The notes under the pieces were generated by a model. That model searched no databases, was not told the DNA's origin, and saw only the letters and a program-made list of their open reading frames with translations. From an uncultured Clostridia bacterium (lineage in GTDB: Bacteria > Bacillota > Clostridia > Christensenellales > Aristaeellaceae), in assembly GCA_904420265.1 (NCBI GenBank), contig CAJFUU010000348.1:1-5598 (forward strand): a DNA stretch of 5,598 bases, given 5' to 3'. Positions 1 to 4,955 of this stretch are shown piece by piece. A program made the translations under genes and the position numbers. Positions within the stretch are counted from its first letter, which is position 1; every line of letters starts with the position of its first letter.

Positions 1-325
1 CGCGGCCCCGGCGCCCGTCGCCGCTCCGGCGGAAGAGGCCGCCCCTGCCGCAGCCCCGGCGCGGGAGGAGACGAACGTGGATTTCAACCGCGCCCGCGAA
101 ATCAAAAGCCCGATGGTGGGCGTGTTTTACGCCGCGCCCTCGCCGGACGCCAAGCCCTTTGTGGAGGTTGGCTCCCGTGTGAAAAAAGGCGACGTGGTGT
201 GCATTGTCGAGGCCATGAAACTGATGAACGAAATTGCCGCCGAGTTCGACGGCGAGGTTGTGGACATTTGCGTGCACAACGGAGACGTGGTTGAGTTTGG
301 CCAGACGCTGTTCAAACTTTGCTGA
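1..325 (+). CDS. accB: Biotin carboxyl carrier protein of acetyl-CoA carboxylase (AccB/BCCP), 5'-partial
   Basis: This is the C-terminal part of BCCP, the cytoplasmic protein whose biotin is carboxylated by AccC and then gives its CO2 to acetyl-CoA on AccA/AccD. The reading frame (codons from position 2) is already open at the window edge, so the true start lies upstream. The GTG at 77 is in frame but is not a credible start, because it would cut off the linker. The first ~25 visible residues are an Ala/Pro/Glu-rich stretch typical of the flexible BCCP linker. A complete biotinyl/lipoyl domain of about 80 residues follows, starting near the IKSPMVGVFY segment. The EAMKLMNEI motif contains the lysine that is biotinylated (codon 218-220). 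The domain ends with GQTLFKLC and a TGA at 323-325, the usual BCCP end. FabZ follows after 88 nt and AccC lies beyond it. Family assignment is secure; only the N-terminus is missing. Confidence 0.95.
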   Translation, partial: AAPAPVAAPAEEAAPAAAPAREETNVDFNRAREIKSPMVGVFYAAPSPDAKPFVEVGSRVKKGDVVCIVEAMKLMNEIAAEFDGEVVDICVHNGDVVEFGQTLFKLC

Positions 326-343
326 AACGCGCACGCGGCCCCG

Positions 344-366
344 GCGCGGCGAACGCTTCGCCCCGC
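344..366 (+). repeat. GC-rich hairpin between accB and fabZ
   Basis: GGCGAA (348-353) and TTCGCC (357-362) form a perfect 6-bp stem closed by a 3-nt loop. After one C-C mismatch, three more pairs (344-346 with 364-366) extend it. No T-tract follows, so it is not a standard terminator. It could be an mRNA processing or stability element in the 88-nt accB-fabZ gap, or a chance product of high GC content. Confidence 0.35.
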
Positions 367-401
367 AAGGCGGCCCGCGCTTTGCGAACAGACACCGACA
401 G

Positions 402-406
402 GGAGG
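402..406 (+). promoter_or_regulatory. Ribosome binding site of fabZ
   Basis: GGAGG lies 7 nt before the ATG at 414. It fixes the fabZ start there, although the reading frame stays open upstream to position 234 inside accB. Confidence 0.8.
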
Positions 407-413
407 AAGCGCC

Positions 414-824
414 ATGAACAGAGAAGAAATCATGTGGATTTTGCCCCATCGCGGCAGTATGCTGCTTCTGGACGAAGCCTGGCTGGGAGAGGACGGCGCG
501 GCGCACGGCAAATACCTGGCCCGCGGCGACGAGTGGTTTTTTGACGGCCACTTCCCCGGCAATCCCGTGATGCCCGGCGTGGTGCAGTGCGAAATCATCG
601 CCCAGGCAAGCTGCGTGTTGCTCGCGGAGCAAATGCAGGGCAAAACCGCCTATTACGCGGGCATCGACAAGGTGCGTTTCCGCCGCATGGTGCGCCCTGG
701 AGACACGCTGGAGATTGTTTCCACGCTTGTCCGCAGCAAACTCAACGTTTATGTGGTCAAGGGCGAGGCGCGCGTGGAGGGCGAAATTTGCGCCTCAGGC
801 GAGTTTTCGTTTATCATTCCCTGA
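414..824 (+). CDS. fabZ: 3-hydroxyacyl-[acyl-carrier-protein] dehydratase FabZ
   Basis: A 136-residue hot-dog-fold dehydratase that converts 3-hydroxyacyl-ACP to trans-2-enoyl-ACP in cytoplasmic type II fatty-acid synthesis. The N-terminus has the family's ILPHRGSMLLLDEA segment (residues 9-22), the counterpart of the IPHRYPFLLVD motif of other FabZ proteins. The active-site stretch GHFPGNPVMPGV (45-56) contains the catalytic His46, and Glu60 in the following helix (CEIIAQ) is the second catalytic residue. The length is slightly below the usual 140-150 residues. ATG 414 is chosen because a GGAGG lies 7 nt upstream and the protein then begins like other FabZ proteins; the longer open frame from 234 would overlap accB with unrelated sequence. 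Placement between accB and accC is known from clostridial fab/acc operons. FabA is less likely: the protein is short and no FabB is nearby. Confidence 0.94.
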   Translation: MNREEIMWILPHRGSMLLLDEAWLGEDGAAHGKYLARGDEWFFDGHFPGNPVMPGVVQCEIIAQASCVLLAEQMQGKTAYYAGIDKVRFRRMVRPGDTLEIVSTLVRSKLNVYVVKGEARVEGEICASGEFSFIIP

Positions 825-900
825 CCCCCTGCGGAGACGGCCGCCGTCGCGCCAGAGGGCGGGCGAAAAAGCGGGCCGTTCATCCGTTGTTTTCACACTC

Positions 901-929
901 CGCCGGAAACGGTTTTTCCATCTCCGGCG
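901..929 (+). repeat. Inverted repeat just upstream of the accC ribosome binding site
   Basis: CGCCGGA (901-907) and TCCGGCG (923-929) are perfect 7-bp arms around a 15-nt loop. A competing shorter pairing, GGAAA (905-909) with TTTCC (915-919), is also possible. The element ends 2 nt before the AGGAGG of accC in a 120-nt gap, so it could influence access to that site or mark an mRNA processing point. No T-tract follows. Function is inferred only. Confidence 0.35.
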
Positions 930-931
930 AC

Positions 932-937
932 AGGAGG
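932..937 (+). promoter_or_regulatory. Ribosome binding site that sets the TTG start of accC
   Basis: A perfect AGGAGG ends 7 nt before TTG 945. This is the same gap as for fabZ and accA and is the main reason to accept a TTG start for accC. Confidence 0.85.
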
Positions 938-944
938 CTTTGCG

Positions 945-2276
945 TTGTTTCCCAAGTTATTGATTGCCAACCGGGGCGAGATCGCCGTGCGCGTCATCCG
1001 CGCCTGCAAGGAGATGGGCATTTCTACCGTGGCCGTGTTTTCCGAGGCCGACCGCGACGCTTTGCATGTGTCGTTGGCGGATGAGAGCGTATGCATCGGT
1101 CCGCCCAGCGCCGCGGGAAGCTATTTGAACATGCCCGCCGTGCTCTCCGCCGCGGTGCTTACCGGCGCGCAGGCCATTCATCCCGGCTACGGCCTGCTTT
1201 CGGAAAATGCGCGCTTTGCCGAAATGTGCGCGCAGTGCCATATCAAATTTATCGGCCCCTCGGCGGACGTCATTCGCCGCATGGGCGACAAGGACGAGGC
1301 CCGGCGCACCATGCGCGCGGCGGGGGTTCCCGTCGTGCCTGGCTGCGACCTGGTGGAAAATGTGGAGCAGTTGCGCGCCGAGGCGGAAAAAATCGGTTAT
1401 CCGCTTCTGATTAAGGCCCGTTCCGGCGGCGGCGGCCGCGGCATTCGCCGCGTGGACGGCCCCGAGGAATTGGAGCGCGCCTTCCTTTCCGCGACCGCCG
1501 AGGCCCAGAGCGCCTTTGGAGACGGCGCGGTATACATGGAAAAGCTGCTGGAAAACGTCAAGCACGTCGAGGTACAACTTTTGTGCGACGCGCACGGCAA
1601 CGTCGTCACCCTTGGCGAGCGCGAGTGCTCCATGCAGCGCAAGCATCAAAAACTCATTGAGGAAAGCCCCTCCCCGGCGGTGGACGAGGCTTTGCGCGCA
1701 AAGATGCTGGACGCGGCGGCGCGCGCGGCCAAAGCCGTCGGCTATGAGGGCGTGGGCACGGTGGAGTTTTTGCTCACGAAGGATAAACAATTTTATTTCA
1801 TGGAAATGAATACGCGTTTGCAGGTGGAGCACCCCGTTACCGAAATGGTTACGGGCATCGACCTGGTGAAGTGGCAAATCCGCGTGGCCGCGGGCATGGA
1901 AATTCCCTTCCGGCAGGAAGACGTGCGCCTGTCCGGCCATGCCATCGAATGCCGCATCAACGCCGAAAACCCCGCGGAAAATTTCCGCCCCTGCGCGGGC
2001 AAGGTCACGCTTCTGCACGTGCCGGGCGGGCCCTGGGTGCGCTTTGACACGGCACTGTATCAGGATTATTCCATTCCGCCGTTTTACGATTCCATGATTG
2101 CCAAGCTGATCGTCCACGCGCCCACGCGCGCCGAGGCCATCCGCAAGATGCAGGCGGCCCTGTGCGAAATGGTGATCGAGGGCGTGGAGCATACCGGCTG
2201 GATGCAGGCCGACCTGATTTCCGAGCGCGGTTTTGAAGACGGCAGCTACACCACCGATTATTTGAGCGGGAGGTAA
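945..2276 (+). CDS. accC: Biotin carboxylase subunit of acetyl-CoA carboxylase (AccC)
   Basis: A 443-residue ATP-grasp enzyme that uses ATP and bicarbonate to carboxylate the biotin on AccB. It begins with the standard biotin carboxylase N-terminus (LLIANRGEIAVRVIRAC, residues 5-21). The glycine-rich ATP loop KARSGGGGRGIR is at 157-168. EMNTRLQVEHPVTEMVTG (287-304) holds the metal-binding Glu287, Asn289, Arg291 and Glu295; Glu274 is the other metal ligand. ECRINAENP (335-343) contains Arg337, matching E. coli Arg338. Length is normal for the family (about 445-455). The start is TTG 945: the preceding AGGAGG is ideally spaced and the product then starts exactly where homologues do. The C-terminal region is mildly unusual: at 413-421 it reads GVEHTGWMQ where most homologues have a GV(K/D)TN-type motif. 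Only 3 nt separate it from accD. Confidence 0.96.
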   Translation: MFPKLLIANRGEIAVRVIRACKEMGISTVAVFSEADRDALHVSLADESVCIGPPSAAGSYLNMPAVLSAAVLTGAQAIHPGYGLLSENARFAEMCAQCHIKFIGPSADVIRRMGDKDEARRTMRAAGVPVVPGCDLVENVEQLRAEAEKIGYPLLIKARSGGGGRGIRRVDGPEELERAFLSATAEAQSAFGDGAVYMEKLLENVKHVEVQLLCDAHGNVVTLGERECSMQRKHQKLIEESPSPAVDEALRAKMLDAAARAAKAVGYEGVGTVEFLLTKDKQFYFMEMNTRLQVEHPVTEMVTGIDLVKWQIRVAAGMEIPFRQEDVRLSGHAIECRINAENPAENFRPCAGKVTLLHVPGGPWVRFDTALYQDYSIPPFYDSMIAKLIVHAPTRAEAIRKMQAALCEMVIEGVEHTGWMQADLISERGFEDGSYTTDYLSGR

Positions 2277-2279
2277 TTC

Positions 2280-3146
2280 ATGCTCACCAGAAACCTGTTC
2301 CGCCGCCCGCGCATCAAATTGGAGGACGCGGGCCAGGTCGATACGCAGCTTCCCGAGATTCCCGAGGAGCTGTATACGGCCTGCCCCGTGTGCAAGGCCA
2401 TGAGCGCGGCGGACGAACTGCGCAAAAACGCCAGCGTATGTCCCAAATGCGGCCATCACTTTCGCATCAGCGCCCGCCGTCGGGTGGAATTGTTCTGCGA
2501 CGAGGGCACGTTCCGTGAAATGTGGCCCTCCCTGCACGGCGAAAACCCCATTGGTTTCCCCGACTATGAAAAAAAGCTTTCGCATGCCCGCGAGCAGTCC
2601 GGCGAGGTGGAGGCCGTGGTCACGGGCGAATGCAAAATTGGCGGCGAAAGCGCCTGCGTCTTTTTCATGGAGCCTTCGTTTATGATGGCTTCGATGGGCA
2701 CGGCCGTGGGCGAGAAGATTACGCGGCTGTTTGAATACGCGTTTGAAAACAGCCTGAGCGTGGTGGGCTTTTGCGCCTCCGGCGGCGCGCGCATGCAGGA
2801 AGGCATATTGTCGCTGATGCAAATGGCCAAGACCACCGGCGCCATCAAGCGCCATTCGGACGCGGGCAACTTCTTCATCGCCGTGTTGACCGACCCCACC
2901 ACCGGCGGCGTAATGGCCAGTTTTGCGATGGAGGGAGACGTTACCATCGCCGAGCCAAACGCGCTGATTGGCTTTGCCGGCCCGCGCGTGATTGAGCAGA
3001 CCATTCGCCAGAAGCTGGAAAAGGGCTTTCAGCGCTCTGAATTTCTGCTGGAAAAGGGCTTTGTGGATATGATTTGCGACCGGCGCGAACTCAAGGAGCG
3101 CCTCAGGGCCCTGCTGCGGCTGCATCGAAAGGAGGCGGAGGCGTGA
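2280..3146 (+). CDS. accD: Acetyl-CoA carboxylase carboxyltransferase subunit beta (AccD)
   Basis: A 288-residue carboxyltransferase beta subunit that works with AccA to transfer CO2 from carboxybiotin to acetyl-CoA, giving malonyl-CoA. A four-cysteine zinc ribbon is near the N-terminus: Cys35 and Cys38 (CPVC), Cys54 and Cys57 (CPKC). The crotonase-like core follows, with CASGGARMQEG at 165-175 (a glycine-rich oxyanion region), DPTTGGVMASFAM at 205-217 and GFAGPRVIEQT at 231-241. These are the standard AccD landmarks, and the length is close to E. coli AccD (about 304). The Shine-Dalgarno GGGAGG (2268-2273) sits in the last codons of accC, and the start follows the accC stop by 3 nt. The 3' end overlaps accA by 4 nt (GTGA). 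Confidence 0.96.
   Translation: MLTRNLFRRPRIKLEDAGQVDTQLPEIPEELYTACPVCKAMSAADELRKNASVCPKCGHHFRISARRRVELFCDEGTFREMWPSLHGENPIGFPDYEKKLSHAREQSGEVEAVVTGECKIGGESACVFFMEPSFMMASMGTAVGEKITRLFEYAFENSLSVVGFCASGGARMQEGILSLMQMAKTTGAIKRHSDAGNFFIAVLTDPTTGGVMASFAMEGDVTIAEPNALIGFAGPRVIEQTIRQKLEKGFQRSEFLLEKGFVDMICDRRELKERLRALLRLHRKEAEA
3130..3135 (+). promoter_or_regulatory. Ribosome binding site of accA inside the end of accD
   Basis: AGGAGG lies 7 nt before GTG 3143 and within accD codons. It decides the GTG start over an in-frame ATG at 3074, which would add 23 residues unlike AccA. Confidence 0.85.
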
Positions 3147-3922
3147 AGGCATATGAATGCGTGCAGGCCTCGCGCGCCAAGGGACGGCCCACCGCATTGA
3201 AATACATTGCCGAAATGGTGGACGGCTTTATGGAAATGCATGGCGACCGGCGCTTTGGCGACGATCCGGCCGTAGTGGCGGGGCTCGGCTATTTGAACGG
3301 CAAGCCGCTTACGGTGGTTGGCATTGAAAAGGGAAGCGATACCGCCGGGAAAATCCGCCGCAATTTCGGCTCCGCCAACCCGGAAGGCTATCGCAAGGCG
3401 CTCAGGCAAATTCATTTGGCGGAGAAATTTCACCGGCCCATTCTCTGCCTGGTGGATACTTCGGGCGCGTTTTGCGGCATCGGCGCCGAGGAGCGCGGCC
3501 AGGGCCAGGCCATTGCCGAAAATATGTATGAATTGATGACGGTGAAAACGCCGGTGATCAGCGTGGTGATTGGCGAAGGCGGCAGCGGCGGCGCGCTGGC
3601 GCTGGCCGTGGCCGACGAGGTATGGATGCTGGAAGACGCCTACTATTCGGTGATTTCGCCCGAGGGCGCGGCCAGCATTCTCTGGAAGGACGCGGGACGC
3701 GCCAAAGAGGCCGCCGAGAACCTGCGCCTGACGGCCCAGGATTTGTACGGCTTCGGCGTGATTGAGAAGATTGTGCCCGTCGCCGATTCGTTGGAAAAGG
3801 GCATGCCGCGCCTCAAAGAGGCGCTTGTGGAGGCCTTTGGCCGCCTTGCGGGCATGGACATTGAAACGCTGCTGGATACGCGCTACCGCAAGTTCCGCGG
3901 CATTGGGGGTGGGGAAGTATGA
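3143..3922 (+). CDS. accA: Acetyl-CoA carboxylase carboxyltransferase subunit alpha (AccA)
   Basis: A 259-residue carboxyltransferase alpha subunit, partner of AccD in making malonyl-CoA. It begins with AYECVQASRAKGRPTALKYI (residues 3-22), equivalent to the AW..VQLAR...RP segment of other AccA proteins. The extra N-terminal helical part of E. coli AccA (319 residues) is absent, as in many short clostridial forms. Core motifs follow: RRNFGSANPEGYRKALR (72-88), DTSGAFCGIGAEERGQG (105-121), GEGGSGGALAL (144-154) and SVISPEGAASILWKD (169-183). In the second motif the common DTPGAYPG form is replaced by DTSGAFCG; I believe this is a clade variant in gut Clostridia rather than damage. GTG 3143 is selected by the Shine-Dalgarno at 3130-3135. 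The GTGA overlap with accD fits subunits needed in equal amounts. The stop overlaps the next gene as ATGA. Confidence 0.95.
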   Translation: MKAYECVQASRAKGRPTALKYIAEMVDGFMEMHGDRRFGDDPAVVAGLGYLNGKPLTVVGIEKGSDTAGKIRRNFGSANPEGYRKALRQIHLAEKFHRPILCLVDTSGAFCGIGAEERGQGQAIAENMYELMTVKTPVISVVIGEGGSGGALALAVADEVWMLEDAYYSVISPEGAASILWKDAGRAKEAAENLRLTAQDLYGFGVIEKIVPVADSLEKGMPRLKEALVEAFGRLAGMDIETLLDTRYRKFRGIGGGEV

Positions 3923-4740
3923 TTGCGATTGTTACGGACAGCACGGCCTACTTGAACCACGACGAGGCAGTGGAACTGGGCGTGGTCATCGTTCCCATGA
4001 GCTATTCCTTCGAGGGCGGGGCAAGCCTGAACGAAGGGTGTATCGAAAACGACGACCATGCTGAACGCCAGGTGGCGGCGGGTATCGACCGTATACACAC
4101 CTCGCAGGCGACGCTTCCGGGCTTTTTCAACGCTTTCCGCATGCTGCGGCGCGCGGGGTATGAAATTCTCTGCCTGACGATTTCCTCGCGCCTGAGCGGC
4201 ACTTATGCCAACGCCGTGCTTGCGGCCAAGGAGTTGGGCGGCCAGCATATTGAAGTGGTGGATTCGCTTACCACCTGCTCCGGGCTTTACCTGCTTATCC
4301 GCGAGGCGCGCATGCGCATCCGCGGCGGGGCCAGGCTCTCGGCCGTGGCCAAGGAAATGAACGAGTTGCGCAAGCGCGTGCGCATGTGCTTTTCCGTGGA
4401 CGACATGGCGCCGCTGCGCCGCAGCGGGCGATTGGGCAATGTGCGCATGTCCATTTCCACGGTGCTCAACATCAAGCCCATCCTTGAATTGCGGGACGGC
4501 GCGATCGTCTCTTCCGGGCTGGCGAGGGGGCGCGTGGAGCAGGGCCGCCGGCTGTGCGCGTTCTGCGAGAACGTCAGCGGCCAAATTGTGATCAACAGCT
4601 TTTTGGCGGACGAGGCCGCGGCCCGGCTGACTGCGCAACTCGCCCGCGACGATCGCGAAATTGAGCGCCGGCGCGTCGGCCCGGTGCTGGGTGCCCATTT
4701 GGGCAGCGGCTGCGTGGGCGTGTGTTTTATAGAAAAATGA
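3919..4740 (+). CDS. DegV family protein, probable fatty-acid-binding (FakB-type)
   Basis: A full-length 273-residue DegV-family protein. It starts with the family motif VTDSTAYL (5-12). HTSQ follows at 60-63, ISSRLSGTYANA at 88-99, VVDS at 113-116, SVDDMAPLRRSGRLGN at 159-174, IKPIL at 185-189 and GAHLGSGCVGV at 258-268. DegV proteins bind a fatty acid; FakB members present it to the kinase FakA, which makes acyl-phosphate for phospholipid synthesis. Thr61 and Ser93 fall where, as I recall, Staphylococcus aureus FakB has the residues that contact the fatty-acid carboxylate, and His260 is near the conserved C-terminal His. The ATG lies in an ATGA overlap with accA, after a G-rich stretch at 3904-3914, so translation is probably coupled. 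No FakA kinase gene is in the window. Family is certain; a FakB role is inferred from motifs and operon context. A terminator follows within 75 nt. Confidence 0.9.
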   Translation: MIAIVTDSTAYLNHDEAVELGVVIVPMSYSFEGGASLNEGCIENDDHAERQVAAGIDRIHTSQATLPGFFNAFRMLRRAGYEILCLTISSRLSGTYANAVLAAKELGGQHIEVVDSLTTCSGLYLLIREARMRIRGGARLSAVAKEMNELRKRVRMCFSVDDMAPLRRSGRLGNVRMSISTVLNIKPILELRDGAIVSSGLARGRVEQGRRLCAFCENVSGQIVINSFLADEAAARLTAQLARDDREIERRRVGPVLGAHLGSGCVGVCFIEK

Positions 4741-4774
4741 TACGTGCATGTTGAATGTGTAACCAATGTACGTA
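4741..4774 (+). repeat. Inverted repeat directly after the degV-family stop codon
   Basis: TACGTGCAT (4741-4749) and ATGTACGTA (4766-4774) pair over 9 bp with one G-U wobble. Three further pairs, GTT (4750-4752) with AAC (4761-4763), are possible across a 2-nt bulge. It begins at the first base after the stop, ahead of the terminator hairpin. It could be a 3'-end stability hairpin or a protein-binding DNA palindrome; the sequence does not decide. Confidence 0.45.
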
Positions 4775-4781
4775 ACTTTTG

Positions 4782-4813
4782 GCTCTCTTCATGTAAGGAA
4801 GGGAGCTTTTCTT
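4782..4813 (+). terminator. Rho-independent terminator of the fab/acc/degV-family operon
   Basis: The arms GCTCTCTTC (4782-4790) and GAAGGGAGC (4798-4806) form a 9-bp stem with one U-G wobble and a 7-nt loop. TTTTCTT follows at once (4807-4813). It lies 42 nt after the degV-family stop and before the promoter of the next gene, as expected for the end of this operon. Confidence 0.8.
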
Positions 4814-4824
4814 GTCGAAATTGC

Positions 4825-4846
4825 GAGAATTTAATCGGATATTCTC
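4825..4846. promoter_or_regulatory. Possible operator: GAGAAT-N10-ATTCTC inverted repeat
   Basis: GAGAAT (4825-4830) and ATTCTC (4841-4846) are perfect 6-bp arms separated by 10 nt, ending 11 nt before the predicted -35 box. An overlapping shorter repeat, CGGA (4836-4839) with TCCG (4845-4848), shares the site. Position and symmetry suit a dimeric regulator acting on the solute-binding protein gene, but I recognise no known operator. It could also be chance. Confidence 0.35.
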
Positions 4847-4857
4847 CGTTGCGCGGC

Positions 4858-4886
4858 TTGAACTAAGGAAAGATAAATGTTATAGT
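4858..4886 (+). promoter_or_regulatory. Predicted sigma-A-type promoter for the solute-binding protein gene
   Basis: The -35 box is TTGAAC (4858-4863, 4 of 6 consensus bases). After a 17-nt spacer comes the -10 box TATAGT (4881-4886, 5 of 6). A TG one base before the -10 (4878-4879) gives an extended -10. Transcription should start near 4892-4894, leaving a leader of about 60 nt before TTG 4956. The promoter lies after the terminator, so the next gene is its own unit. Confidence 0.7.
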
Positions 4887-4908
4887 CACAAATGGAAATT
4901 TTGACCCC

Positions 4909-4933
4909 AAAAGGCGCCTTGTGCGGCTTTTTT
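4909..4933 (+). promoter_or_regulatory. Terminator-like hairpin in the predicted leader (possible attenuator)
   Basis: A4909-C4917 pairs with G4923-T4931: AAAAG with CTTTT and CGC with GCG, interrupted by one G-G mismatch, with a 5-nt loop. The T-run covers 4928-4933, so two T remain beyond the stem. It lies between the predicted promoter and the start codon. It may attenuate transcription or be a weak extra terminator. AAGGCGCCTT (4911-4920) is also a perfect 10-bp DNA palindrome. No known riboswitch was recognised. Confidence 0.4.
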
Positions 4934-4941
4934 GTGTCGGG

Positions 4942-4946
4942 AAGGA
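4942..4946 (+). promoter_or_regulatory. Ribosome binding site favouring TTG 4956
   Basis: AAGGA, aligned to the full AAGGAGG, leaves 7 nt before TTG 4956, the same geometry as fabZ, accC and accA. The alternative ATG 4947 would directly abut this site. Confidence 0.5.
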
Positions 4947-4955
4947 ATGAGGGGA

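Noticed and set aside
77..325. GTG 77 as the start of accB
   Set aside because: The same frame is open to the window edge and encodes the Ala/Pro-rich linker expected before the biotinyl domain, so the gene starts upstream.
234..413. An N-terminal extension of fabZ into accB
   Set aside because: The extra residues do not resemble FabZ, while ATG 414 has a well-placed GGAGG.
3074..3142. An N-terminal extension of accA into accD
   Set aside because: The 23 added residues are low-complexity and unlike AccA; GTG 3143 has an ideal ribosome binding site.
957..3197. A 746-codon open frame on the minus strand covering accC and accD
   Set aside because: It lies antisense to two securely identified genes. 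Its His/Ala/Arg-rich translation is what GC-rich codons give when read backwards, and I see no domain in it.
1..3922. Operators of fatty-acid regulators (FapR or FabT type) inside the operon
   Set aside because: No palindrome resembling these sites was seen in the gaps; if present, they would be expected upstream of the window.
3883..4749. A 288-codon minus-strand frame opposite the degV-family gene
   Set aside because: It mirrors the degV-family codons, has no recognisable motif, and overlaps the terminator-side region without a supporting promoter.
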